In this document: positions 1 through 10,490 of the stretch, piece after piece
How the letters are laid out: the number at the start of each line of letters is the position of its first letter
Position numbering within the stretch: the first letter of the stretch is position 1
Assembly (NCBI GenBank): GCA_034770075.1
Contig: JAVJAP010000134.1
Location: 62,001-126,000 of the forward strand
Source of the DNA: Aralia elata
Taxonomy: Eukaryota; Streptophyta; Magnoliopsida; Apiales; Araliaceae
Reading direction: 5' to 3'
DNA: 64,000 nt
Made by a program: the position numbers and the translations under genes
The notes under the pieces: model-generated
Seen by the model: only the letters and a program-made list of their open reading frames with translations
Told to the model about the DNA's origin: nothing
Databases searched by the model: none

Positions 1-2221
1 TTTAATAAATTGAACAAACTAGTAAAAGAAAAAGGAGATGATCATTCAAAGAGTTGAATATGTGTATTTGATGAAATACAAGTCTGAATCATTTGAAAGG
101 TTCAAAGAATTCAGAAGTGAAACAAATTGATAAAGTATTAAGATTCTTTGATCAGATCGAGGAAAGAATACTTGTGCAATGAGTTTCTGGATCATCTCAA
201 AATTGTATTTTCTCATAATGGACACCTCCGAATATGCAATAATTGATTGGTGTATCTAAAATGAGAAATTGTACCATGTTGGACATGGTGCAGTTCATAA
301 TGATTTTTACTGACATTCTAGTATCCATCTAGGGTTATACCCTAGAAACGGCTGCATATCTACTAAATAAGGTAACCTCAAAAAACAATCTGGCCCCAAG
401 ACTCCATAAAGGTTATGGATAGGGAGGATTCCTAGTCTTAAGTATGTTAAGATAAGGGATTGTCCAGCTTATGTGAAAAGGTTTCAAAGATAAGTTTGGG
501 ACAAAATCTGACAAGTGCAGATTTGTGGGATATCCTAAAGAAAGTTTAGGGTATTATTATTATAATCCTACACGCTGCCTTCTTAGATAAAGGTGTTTAT
601 CATTGAAGGAGCTAGTGGGAGGGTAATAGAGAACCACAAAGCACTTTAAGTCGAGCTGAGGAACCTGTAGATAGACCTATTGTACCACAACTGAATCGTA
701 AATCTGGAAGAGTACCGAAGATACCTGAGAGGTATGGATTCATCATAGAGGATGATGATGAGGTACACATCATAGAGGATGATGATCCAGTTATATACGA
801 TGAGGCTATGAGTAGAAGACACTCAGAGAAATGGCAGATGACCATGAAATCTGAAATGAACTCTATGTATGAGAACCAAGTATTGACTCTGGTTACTCCA
901 CAAAAGGGCATAGTGCCTAGAGTGTGAATATGGGTCTTTAAGAGAAAGACTGGGGCAAATGGCAAGGTGGAGACCTATAAGACCAGAGCTGTTTAAAAGG
1001 TTTTTCAAGTTAAGGAGTTGACTGTAATAAAATCTTATTACCGGGTAATGCTCAAGTCCATTTGAATTTTTCTTGTGATTGCAGCATATTACGAAATCTG
1101 GCAAAATGGATGTGGAGACATCCTTCCTTAATAAAGACTGGAGGAGAATGTATGTATGATACAGCCAGAGTAATTTGTTTCAAAGGTTGAAGCAAATTGT
1201 GTATAAGATGTAACGATCCATTTATGGATTGAGGCAAGCTTCTCAAAGATGGAACATTCATTTTGATGAGACAATCAAAAGAGTTTGATTTTATCAAAAA
1301 CGAGAATGAACCTAGTGTGTACAGAAGGTCAGTGGGAGCACTATGACATTCCTAGTATTATATGTTGATATATTACTGATAAGGAATGACACACCAATGC
1401 TACAATCAGTAAAGATAAAATTGTCTAAACATTCCTCCATGAATAACTTGGGAGGAGCCTCCTATAAATTGGGGATATAAATCTATATAGATAGATTTAA
1501 AAGGATGCTCGGCTTGACCCAATGAACGTATATTCATTCGATGCTAAAGGTGTTTAGCATGGCAAACTCCAAGAGATGTCTCATGATGATGAGCCATGTA
1601 GTGTATCTCTCTAAAATTATCCCCAATTGAAAGAGAGATCACATGAGTTACTATCATGTATGCAATGAATATACAAGGCCTGATGTTGATTAGTCATATT
1701 CTGGAGAAGATCACTGTAAGACAATGATAAACATCTTTAGGTACTTAACCGGTACTAAAGATGTGATCATGATTCATGGTAGGTCTGAATTAAAACTAGA
1801 AGGCTAAACAGACTCAAGTTTTTCAGACTGACCAAGACGATAACAAATCCACTTTAAGGTAAATCGTTACCTTGAAAGGTGGTGCAGTGAATTGGAAAAG
1901 TTCCAAACAGCAAAGAGTTGTTGGTTTAGTGACAAAGACAAAGTATATAGCTGTAAATGAAGCTGCAAGTTTGATTGTTTGGATGAAAAGTTCATTACAG
2001 AGCTAGGAATAGTTCCTAAGTCTCATCTTGGATTCAAACATGTGTTGCGGCACTTTCATTTGATTAGTGGAATCATTGAAAAAAGAAAAGTCACTATAGA
2101 GATAGTGGACTCTCGAGAACAACATTGCATATCCATCTACTGAAGCTTTATCCAACAACAGGATGATCGTCACTTAGAGAAGAAGGGTATTAGATACCAT
2201 GGCGATTGTCTTTAGTGCAAG
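1..2221 (+). pseudogene. Copia pol remnant of G1: integrase C-part, reverse transcriptase, RNase H
   Basis: Copia polyprotein pieces can be read in shifting frames: an integrase piece with a SDRG-like stretch near 150-180 and ETAAYL-like residues near 345-370, the acidic linker before RT (IIEDDDE near 740), RT with LVLYVD near 1350-1370, and RNase H with TDSSFQTD near 1810-1835. Stops and frameshifts are frequent, for example TGA at about 927 inside the expected WVFKRK region. The YVDD box of RT lacks one Asp codon, so no active enzyme is possible. The same lesions occur in G2 at 31840 and 32285. I saw no intact ORF above about 100 codons in the sense direction. Confidence 0.85.
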
Positions 2222-3421
2222 TGGGAGATTGAAAGTAGTATGCACACAAGACAATCATATTTGATATGATGTAGCATATACTTTGTAATCTTATTCGTTT
2301 GTTAAAGGCATTTTTACTTTATCTACATGATGTTGTTATATTGAATGTGATAAACCCATAGTTTTGGGCAATGCTTTTAGAATCATGATGGTGATCATGC
2401 TAATGAGATCTAAATTCTAGATAGCTCACAAACTAAAATTGTTCCTAATCGATGGATTACTAAAAAGGGGATTAGAGAATCCGGATAGATTAGTACATAC
2501 GTTGCTTGCTCTTATGAAGAGGATTATTAATCTCATAATCATTTGTGTGGAGACACTAAAGCAAGTATGTAGGTGCTTATTAGAGAATAAGTTCACTGAA
2601 CGTGGCTCGCTAAGGAATACCTAATGGAGTTTTACTCGCCTGTCAATAGGAATTCCTCTAGTGATAGTAGTACAAGTGATCCTTGGACTTGAGATCATCA
2701 TAGTATCTTGTGTATGATGAGTTATACTCTGACATGTCCCTTAAGACCTTTAGGGTATATCAAAGGGTATGATTGGGTATAATAAGTTATACATGGAGAT
2801 AGGTGAATGATCAACAAAGAATCTACCACTTCTAGTAAAAGGAGAGAATGTCCTATGTGATTCGATAAATGACGACTCAGAAGTCTTTGGCCAAAGCAGA
2901 ATGAAATTAGAAAGGAGTTTCTAATTTGCATTATCAGAGTTGTGCATTTGAGAATCGAAATACATATAATTAAAAAAATAAGACTTGACAGTAATTCCAT
3001 GTCTTATATTTAATTGGGACATTGTATGGTAGAAGGATTGAATTGTATGGTAACTATTCACTAAAAGGATCTTTTGTGATTAATGTTGAAATCTATATTA
3101 TCTGGAAAGTCATTGATCGCTAAGGGGGCTTACCCTTATTGTAGAATAAATATTATTTATTTAAATGAATTAAATAGTTTAATTTATTTATTTAAATAAG
3201 ATTAGAATTGTTCTAATTGATTTATTCACAACCGGTTTAATATGGAGAACCTAAAGGGTCACACTGCAAAAGGAAAATATTTGTTTAAGAAGTAAATGGC
3301 ATAATTGTAATAATGAGTTAAGTGTATTTAATTTAATCAATGGAGATAAAATAAATTAAATAGCTTAATATTTATTATTTAATATTTTAAAAATATTAAA
3401 TATAAATTAATAAGAGGAGTC

Positions 3422-3455
<34 letters not shown>

Positions 3456-3464
3456 TACTATTAT
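3422..3464 (+). repeat. (TTA)n microsatellite in LTR of G1
   Basis: About ten TTA units followed by imperfect ACTATT units. The equivalent places in G2 (near 27160 and 34345) hold only a few units, so the tract expanded in this copy. Confidence 0.9.
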
Positions 3465-3607
3465 TTAATTCCTAATAGAGATTGAGAATTAATTAATAGA
3501 AGTACTGTTTCATAAATTCCTAATTAGATTAGGAGTTTAATTAATTAAAGGAGTTTAATTAAAATAAAAACCCTAATCCTAAATAGTTTAGGAGGGTTCC
3601 CTATATC

Positions 3608-3615
3608 TATAAATA
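3608..3615 (+). promoter_or_regulatory. TATA box of Copia G1 LTR
   Basis: TATAAATA in the context CTATAAATAAGAGG. The same box is kept in both G2 LTRs (near 27340 and 34520), so this is probably the RNA polymerase II promoter of the element. The transcription start is not determined. Confidence 0.6.
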
Positions 3616-4066
3616 AGAGGAGTCTTATCATGATTTAGGGTTAGACAATTAGACTGTTAGACAGTTACACACTCTTCCATATGAATTGGAGAGATAGAGT
3701 ACTTGCAATTTCTATAGAGATAGAAACTAGGGTTTTGCCAACACCCATCTTCTTGAACAACTATTATTCCTTGGTGGATCACCTCTAGAGGCCAAACACT
3801 TGAGTGGCTAACGTTGATCAAAGGAAGGAATTTAATCGGTAGAATTCAAGGAGAATGCGAAGGATTTGGAGGTGAACTCTTACCTGTGGGAGCATGGTTC
3901 TACAAGGGTATGATTCTCATACTTTATCTCTTTCGTTTAATTGATAATTGAGCACATGGATGATCATGGTGATGGTTTGTATGAAAAATTTTAAAATCCG
4001 TTTTATCGCGCTTCCGCACTATTTATGTAATTTGATTGCATGTTCGCGTTATATACAAACCTAACA

Positions 4067-4264
4067 TCATGCACGTGTAAGGGATCACTATAGTTGTCCA
4101 TGTTGTACCTTGTAAAGAAGAAAGCATTAAAACAGAAAAATAAAAAATATTAAAACAAACTAAAAACAAATTTATATACAAGTTTAAATTAAGACCAATT
4201 TGATTGTAATTAATATTGAAAAAAATACTAGAAAAATAATTTCCCGGCAACGGCGCCAAAAACT
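4067..4264 (-). other. Leader (untranslated internal start) of element E
   Basis: About 200 bases between the end of Copia G1 and LTR E. Read on the minus strand it follows the LTR and starts with the tRNA-Asp primer site. No coding sequence is convincing in this short AT-rich piece. The rest of element E must lie left of G1, outside the window. Confidence 0.7.
4241..4258 (-). other. Primer-binding site for tRNA-Asp, element E
   Basis: The plus strand reads TTCCCGGCAACGGCGCCA, matching the 3' end of plant tRNA-Asp including CCA at all but one position. The minus strand is therefore the primer site, six bases inside the LTR end. This fixes the orientation of E as minus and its LTR as the 5' LTR. 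Confidence 0.85.
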
Positions 4265-6025
4265 TATTGTCCGATTTATATAACGACAATTACGCGCAAG
4301 TATACGCGGTCAACAAGTAATAACGAGGAAGTAGAGTTGTCGATCCCACGAGGAATTATTGCTAATATTCTCCAAGTACTAACATTTTATTATTTCAATC
4401 TTATTTACACAATTGATGTTTGTCTTTTTGTTGTTTTGCATTAATAATGATAATAAATAATCTAAGAACTATGGAAAGCTTTTAATATAATGAAATTCAA
4501 ATATTAATAAGTCTAAGAGCACAATTTTCCCACTTGCTTTACAATAATCCCTTCACCCTATTTCTACGAATTTAGTCTAATGAGAAGTTAACTGAGATTG
4601 CCTATCGATTTATTAACATCTTTCAATAATTAATAAAAAGATCTATTCCAATTATATTGTTATTTTCATGCAAGACACTTAAAATATACTCATTAATCTT
4701 AAACTCTCAACCAAGTTACATAGAGTGCATAGATATTCTCATCCTATACACTGTTATGCTATTCACGAATGAATCGACAACTTCATATGATACCATATTC
4801 AGATCTAATCTAAGACTTCCTCTTTCAATTCTATCAAAGATATCAAATTAATTGTTAGCTAGACAATTAATGAATAAGCACAAAATATGGCATACAACAC
4901 AATTAGAATCAATAGGTGAAAAGAGGGATAAATTAATTAGGGCATTGCAAGAGGTTCTATTGAACTCCTAGAATAAAAGTCTAGTTCATGGTAACTACAT
5001 AAAACATCAAATTTGATCTATACATCATGTTGGAATTACAAAATAAGAATTAAATACTATAGATAGAATGATAAAACCCCTTTTGAAGATGTTCATATTG
5101 CTTGATGGGTGACTCATGTTCTCTAGCTTCTCTTCTTGGTTTGACAATCACTTCTCCATTTGCACATTGGATCTTGCTGAATTTTCCTTGAATTGTAGCC
5201 TCCCTAAGTCTAGACCTGATGTTAAAAGTGTTAGATCCCTAAAATGAAGTCCTAAAGTGATTAGTTCTAGAGCCTCCATAAAAGCCCTAGCTTAGCCCAC
5301 GGATCTTGACAAAAATGCAGCAAAAAATTACTTTCTGCACAGCTATGACGCGCCCGCGCGCTGCCTGGAGTGCCCACACCCTGCTTGGCTTGGTGCACCT
5401 ATGTGCAAAATTTGCACGACTGCGCGCGCTGGCTGCCGCATGTCAGTCCGATCGTTTGCCCGTCTGTCTGCTGCTACTCCGCCCGTGCGCCCGTGAGCAA
5501 AATTGGCGCGCTCGCGTGCCCCACGCATTCCTTTCGCCTGCTGCACCTCTCGCGCGCCTGTCGGTCACATCCGCGCCTAACTGCTGCACATCTGCACGCG
5601 CCCGCGCGCAAAATTAGCACGCCCGCGCCCCACTGTTGCTGGTGCCGTGTCAGTCTACTCGTGGCTTGGTCAACGCCGCACGCCATGCACGTTTTCGGAT
5701 GTCGTGCACACTCAAAGTCCAAATGTCATTAAATTTAATACCGAGCGTCGCCAGGCGCTAATTTCCAAAATAATACCAACCAAGCATGAATATCAATATA
5801 CGGGCAATAAGTCATTACAAAACAACGATCTGAACGACATTTATTTCAATTCCTACAAAACACAATAAAAATACATAAAAGCAATACAAAACACATAAAA
5901 GTAATATAAAACCAAATTATATAAAAATAAGATAAAAATACATAAAAACCACATAAATTACCTAAAGACTTACAAAATATCAAGGCCAAAAGTATCTAAA
6001 TTGTGTGTGTAAAACACATTCATCA
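4265..6025 (-). repeat. 5' LTR of element E, minus strand (1761 bp)
   Basis: It begins (plus strand) TATTGTCCGATTT and ends CACATTCATCA. The ends match solo LTR F (59209-61101) and LTR D (40005-41327): TGTTGTCC at one end, CATCA at the other. The outer TG has become TA here. Shared features with F are a conserved 'GCAAGTATACGCGGTCAACAAGTAAT'-type start (paraphrased; see 4295-4320 and 59240-59265) and repeated ACATAAAA units near the other end (5870-5960). Flank base run GTATC at 6026-6030 is the likely target duplication; its partner is outside the window. The insertion lies in the 3' end of Copia H pol. Confidence 0.85.
5340..5690. repeat. GC-rich short-repeat block in LTR E
   Basis: About 350 bases of strongly GC-rich sequence in an otherwise AT-rich LTR, full of CGCCCGCGCGC and GCGCGCTGGCTGCC style words. 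Several overlapping ORFs of 67-120 codons exist on both strands simply because stops are rare here; I do not regard them as genes. It occupies the place where related LTR F carries its CTCGCC palindromes. Confidence 0.75.
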
Positions 6026-6751
6026 GTATCTAATACCCATCTTCTCTAAGTAATGATCAAATTATTGTTGGGTTAAAACTTTAGTAAATAGATCTGCAAT
6101 GTTATCTTGAGAGTCCAAACGCTTCAATGTGACGTCTCCTCTTTCAATGATCTCTCTAATCAAATGAAACCGCGCGCAACACTTGTTTAGATTTCTGATG
6201 AGACATGGGTTCTTTAGCCTGCACAACAGCTCTAGTGTTGTCACAGAATAAAGGTACGGCTCCTCTAACACTTAGAAACACTCCAAGTTCAGTTATGAAC
6301 TTCTTCATTCAAACAGCTTCCTTTGCAGCTTCACTTGCAGCTATGTACTCTGCCTATGTCACTTAATCAACAACTGCTTGTTGCTTGGAACTTTTCCAAC
6401 TCACTGCACCACCGTTTAAGGTAAACACATACCATGAAACGGATTTACTGTCATCTTTGTCTGTTTGAAAACTTGAGTCTGTATAGCCCTCTAGTTTCAA
6501 TTTAGACCCACCGTAGACAAGAAATACATCCTTAGTTCTTTTTAAGTACTTTATGATGTTTTCACTGCCTTCTAGTGTTCTTCTCTTAGATTTGATTGGT
6601 ATCCGTTTATTACACTAAGGGCATGAACACCATCCGGTCTAGTACATATCATACAGTACATGATAGATCCTATTACCCAAGCATAAGGAATCTTACTCAT
6701 ACGATCTCTCTCTTCAGGTGTCTTTGGGGCCTGTTTCTTGGAGAGATGTAT
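6026..6751 (-). pseudogene. Copia H pol, C-terminal part (RNase H), minus strand
   Basis: On the minus strand this reads the end of a Copia polyprotein. It opens after the A insertion with SKKQAPKTPEERDRMSKIPYA-like sequence and IGSIMY..CTRPD, and runs through the RNase H region to HLIREIIERGDV, the NIADLFTK motif and a final EKMGIRY. A frame break and stop fall between the RNase H core and the last 69 codons, and TAA interrupts the text after VLTQQ. It is the direct continuation of 18276-19025, split by element A. E is inserted beyond its 3' end. Confidence 0.88.
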
Positions 6752-8152
6752 TGTAACGAATGTAATTTTTATGATTGAATAAAAATATTTATTGGATTAT
6801 ATAAATATTTTTATTAATTTATTGAGTTAAATAAATAATTTATTAAGTTTTGGTGATGTGGGTATATGTTGAGTTTAATAATGTTAAATATTATTTGAAT
6901 GTGATTGTTATGTTTATTCTAATTTAATTTAATAATTAAATTAGATGATGAAAAGGTTTATTTGAATAAATGATTTATTTGAATAAGAGAATTTATTTGT
7001 TAAATGAAATTATTTATTTGGAGTTAATTATATTTAATTGAATTTATTTAATAATAAGTTCAATTAAATTAAATGTGTGACATTTTAAACTATATGTTAT
7101 AATGTTCTATTAAAATAAATGAAAGGAGTTTTAATTTAGTTTTTCCAAACAAGGCCCTATGATCTTTGTTTGAAAATAATGGATTATCTTATTTGTGTTT
7201 TACCAAACATGGCCTTATGACCTTTAGTTAGAATAATGGATTATTTTTAAATTAGTTTGCCAAACAAGCCTTATGGCTTTTTGAATTTTATAACTGATGG
7301 ATTAAATTAGATTTTACGTTATTATTTGTTTATTAAGTTATCAGTTTTATTTTTTTTAAATTACGTCAGTTGTAAAAAGAAAAGAAAAGAAAAGACAGAA
7401 GAGAAAGAGAAAGAGCAGAGTATTGAGAAAGTTAGAATTGAGAGCTCTGTGATTTAGAGGGAGAGCAGAGCTTTGAGAGTTGAGAGAAAAGAGAGAAATT
7501 GTGAGAGAAGCTTGGAGATTGGAGTAAGAATTCAAGCAAGGAAGCTTAATCAAACTTCCTAAGAATTAGAAGGTATAAACTCTTTACTGTATTTTATTTT
7601 TAGTTCTTTGTATATTATTTACTTGCTTAAAACATGAATTACTTGGTTATAATTGTTAGAAAACATGTGTTAGATGATTATGTGATGATTATAGATTAAT
7701 TGGAATGATTAATCCATAAAAGCATGTTTAGAACAGAGTTTTTGAGTTTTACAGAGTTTATTTTCATGAGTGGTATATATGTATGAAGTTAATATTCAAA
7801 TTGTTTGTTAATTGGTAAAATTATCATTTGTTTATGATTATTTGATGAAAAACAAGAATATTGCAAGAAGAATGGTTTAAATTGGTTGAAAAATGAGTTT
7901 ACAGAGTTTGATTTTATTAAAATGGTCAAAGCATGAATATTTGGTTTTAACAGTGAAATTTTGGGTTTTAAATTGGTTGTTTATGTGTTAGAATGGTTAT
8001 AATGTTTAGTAAACATGTTGGGTAAATGTTTTCTGGCATATATGATGTCTGGGTATGTTTAATTTGTACTCTGGATGGTAGAATTCGAAAAATTTGGCCA
8101 AATTTGGCCTAAGTTTTCACTGTTTCGCGAACTGGGAAGACGACAACAGAGT

Positions 8153-8300
8153 CTATCGCCCCGGCGATAGAAATACTCTGTGATTCTCGCCCCGGCGATA
8201 GCTTCGCCCCAGCGACGAATTCATTATGTAAAACCTCGCCCCGGCGACAACTTCGCCCCGGCGACAGGTTTGTTGAGCAATCCATCGCCCCGGTGGTGGA
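8153..8300 (+). repeat. Cluster of CGCCCCGGCG palindromes in LTR A
   Basis: Six units built on CGCCCCGGCGA within about 150 bases; the first, CTATCGCCCCGGCGATAG, is a perfect 18-base inverted repeat. The 3' LTR has the same cluster at 16797-16943. Related clusters are in other LTRs of the window with different words. Confidence 0.85.
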
Positions 8301-8774
8301 ACAGTTGTTAAAAAAAATATTATTAATAATTATTAAATTATTTTGTGGTTTTGTTAAGTTACTTTATACATGTCTAAATCCTGTATTAAAGAATTAAATG
8401 ACCAATGAGTAATCATGATGATTATTAAGCTAGCATTCTTTGATTATTGAATGATAACCGAAGTGTTATATTATAATGGGATAGAAAGCAAGCCTAGAAT
8501 GTTTTAAGCAAGGTTACTATCATGATTATTGATATTCAAGCAAGGTTACTATCATGATTATGTACTTAAGTTTTATTCCAATCATTGTTTGATATTCAAA
8601 CTTCGAGTATAGTTTCTATTGAACAAACTCTATTGATGAATTAGACTAGCAAATCCTTATTGATTCAGCTAGTCCTTAGTTGATGAGGGTTTCAAAGACT
8701 TAGAATATTTTCTATTCCTGTTCCAAACCAAGTTTATTTTGGTACAGATTCAGACGATAAACTGAGATGAACAA

Positions 8775-8857
8775 CCCTAATATAGGGGATTACTTACGCG
8801 ACAGCGTTAAAATATTTGTGCACAATACATTGTACAAAGGGCTGATCCCCTGAGTAC
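8775..8857 (+). other. Conserved hairpin region in LTR A
   Basis: Two hairpins visible by eye: CCCTA/TAGGG with loop ATA (8775-8787), and a two-stage stem with outer arms GTAC (8832-8835, 8854-8857), inner arms AGGG/CCCT and loop CTGATC. The second recurs in LTR families B and C and in solo LTRs A' and A'' with compensating stem changes. Confidence 0.7.
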
Positions 8858-9445
8858 GAGATGTTGGTCCATAGTCTATATGACTGTTAAAGGTTATAGT
8901 AGAAATACTTGTCAACCTAGGACATAGTTCGAGGTCTTGTGACCCTCAGATATAATTTCTAAATCCTGAAATCTATTTTTCTTTGGAATCAAGTGTTCTA
9001 ACGAGCTTTTAGACTTTGAACATCTATTGACTGAGATTCAGAAATCTATTATTCCTCAGTTGAAATCCATTTCATTTAAATGTTATTGTTATCATACTTG
9101 TGAGCAATTGTTTGCTCACTCTTGCACTAATCATTGCAGCTAAGGCTGAGAAGTCGGACGAGCCGTCCACGAGCAAAGGCAAGGGCAAGATGTCAAAGTA
9201 GCAATTGATGTTTATCTGTAATCAAAGACTTGTTTTAATTTATGTTTTATTCCGCGATGATGTATTAAGGTTTAGATAACCTGGGAATTGAATGTTTAAT
9301 AGTTTGGAGATGTAACCCATTTTGGGTAGATGTTTCTTTAAGTTTATTAAATTGTTGTTTTATTGGGAAGTTAGTTTTGAATGTATGTTATTGTGAACAC
9401 CAAATCAATGGGAATTAAGTACCTGGATTTGGGGGTGTCACAGGT

Positions 9446-9457
9446 TGGTATCAGAGC
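9446..9457 (+). other. Primer-binding site for initiator-Met tRNA, element A
   Basis: TGGTATCAGAGC lies three bases after the LTR end and is the usual plant primer site complementary to the 3' end of initiator methionine tRNA. Confidence 0.92.
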
Positions 9458-9680
9458 TATAGGTTATGAACCTTTAGGTGGGGAAAACCTTAGGGTAGTA
9501 GCCTTTTTAGAAGATAGAGAATATAGAGGTGGTAAACTCTTATCGAGTTCTAAGGAATGAATTACGAAAATTCACAAAAGACAACAAAATGATTATGTGC
9601 TATGTGCTTATTTGATAACAAACTTATGTGCTCGCGAGTATTATCGAATAGTAATTAAAACTTAAAACTTTGTTGTCAGG

Positions 9681-10490
9681 ATGACTGATAGAGGAGAGCC
9701 CAGCCAGACTAGGGAGGAGGAGCCCCGAGATATTCACGTGGTTCATGAGCAGCTAGTGCAGAGGGAGCCATCTCCATTGGTTACAATTGCAGGTCACGAG
9801 TATGAGCCTGAGACTGACCCTGAGGAGGACCCTAAAGAGGCTGAGGAGGAGGAGGAAGACCCTGAGGGGATATCACTATCTACTTTGGGTGTTCAGATGT
9901 ACGAGCAGGTGTATGATCGCAACATAGAGTTGCAGGATAGAGTGGAGGAGTTAGAGAGGCAGCTGGCGGAGCGACAAACTGCTTTGGAGCAGAAGAGCAG
10001 TGAGATCGAGGAGCTAGACATACGTCTTGGGGATGTGGAGTGGAAGCTGGTTCATGTAGAAAGTGACAAGGAGGAGTTAGAGGAACAGGCTGCAGAACGT
10101 CAAACCACTCTAGAGCAGAAGGATGCTGAGATTCACGACCTTTCATCACGTCTTGCAGAGGCTGAACAGAGGCTAGCACAGTCTGAGTATCGACGCGGAC
10201 AGTTGATAGCCAGAAATGAGATTGTACGAGATGAGTTGAAAGAGGAGTCAGCTAAGCGGGCGAGAGCTGAGACAGCTTGGCTGAGGGAGGCTGATCGCGC
10301 AGATCGTGTTGAGTGTGAGATGCGGTCAAAGAAGGCCAAGATTGATGAGATGGAGTATATTTTTCATACTACCATGGATAGAGCTCAAGATCGAGCTAAT
10401 CGTCATCCAGATGTGATGGATCGTAGGATGATGACATGTATTATGGAGCAGGAACGCCAGGAAGCTGTGCGTCGTGGGATGTCATCATAG
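9681..10490 (+). CDS. ORF1 of chromovirus A: acidic coiled-coil protein before gag (269 aa)
   Basis: An intact 269-codon ORF between the primer site and gag. Residues 1-65 are polar and very acidic, with a Glu/Asp-rich run around 43-62. Residues 75-170 have heptad-like Leu/Glu/Gln spacing typical of a coiled coil, with an internal duplication: AERQTALEQ at 96 and AERQTTLEQ at 138, exactly 42 residues (six heptads) apart. The C-terminal part is basic and alpha-helical in composition. It is homologous to 49604-50431 in element C: both share REEE..DI.VV.EQLV at residues 11-27, ARN...R..L, and AW.REA.R.D. The ATG follows TTGTTGTCAGG, a plausible splice acceptor. I do not recognise the family; it lacks zinc knuckle, protease or envelope-like membrane segments. 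An open frame in an element whose gag-pol is broken is notable, though chance survival is possible. Confidence 0.8.
   Translation: MTDRGEPSQTREEEPRDIHVVHEQLVQREPSPLVTIAGHEYEPETDPEEDPKEAEEEEEDPEGISLSTLGVQMYEQVYDRNIELQDRVEELERQLAERQTALEQKSSEIEELDIRLGDVEWKLVHVESDKEELEEQAAERQTTLEQKDAEIHDLSSRLAEAEQRLAQSEYRRGQLIARNEIVRDELKEESAKRARAETAWLREADRADRVECEMRSKKAKIDEMEYIFHTTMDRAQDRANRHPDVMDRRMMTCIMEQERQEAVRRGMSS

Larger units (their letters stand above)
1..4066 (+). mobile_element. Ty1/Copia retrotransposon G1, 3' part (pol remnant plus 3' LTR)
   Basis: This is the right-hand part of a Copia element whose 5' half lies before the window. It matches 30913-34948 (element G2) almost base for base, first the decayed pol region and then the LTR, so the two are one family. 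The LTR ends in CTAACA, after which unrelated sequence (leader of element E) starts. Because the 5' LTR is outside the window I cannot test the target duplication; TCATG after the end is the candidate. The element appears to sit inside the internal region of E. Confidence 0.9.
2230..4066 (+). repeat. 3' LTR of Copia element G1 (1837 bp)
   Basis: It starts TGAAAG after the purine tract GTGGGAGA (2221-2228) and ends CTAACA, the same ends as the two 1800-base LTRs of G2. It is longer mainly because of an expanded TTA microsatellite at 3422-3464. It contains a TATA box near 3608 and many AT-rich low-complexity stretches, but no coding potential. Confidence 0.9.
6752..9442 (+). repeat. 5' LTR of chromovirus A (2691 bp)
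   Basis: It matches 15396-18275 closely but lacks about 189 bases near 8510, where the 3' LTR carries GAGCAAGTT repeats. It contains a purine-rich AAAGAAAAG tract (7376-7450), the GC palindrome cluster (8153-8300), structured hairpins (8775-8857) and a TTTGCTCACTCTTGCA...CATTGCAG module near its end (9108-9140). I could not find a convincing TATA box. Confidence 0.95.

Noticed and set aside
2439..2624. 61-codon plus-strand ORF repeated at 2439, 26171 and 33356
   Set aside because: The three are the same place in three Copia LTR copies. Recurrence reflects copying of the LTR, and no family resemblance or start context supports a gene.
2722..3000. Hydrophobic minus-strand ORFs in Copia LTRs (2722-3000, 26454-26663, 33639-33848)
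   Set aside because: Antisense to LTR sequence; the hydrophobic composition follows from AT-rich DNA. The length changes between copies as stops drift.
5306..5868. Overlapping ORFs of 67-120 codons on both strands in the GC-rich block of LTR E
   Set aside because: Frames on both strands stay open only because GC-rich repeats contain few stops. Cys/Ala/Arg-rich products resemble nothing, and the block is LTR sequence.
9880..10179. Minus-strand ORF of 99 codons opposite ORF1 of element A
   Set aside because: Antisense shadow of the glutamate-rich coiled-coil codons; no counterpart opposite ORF1 of element C.
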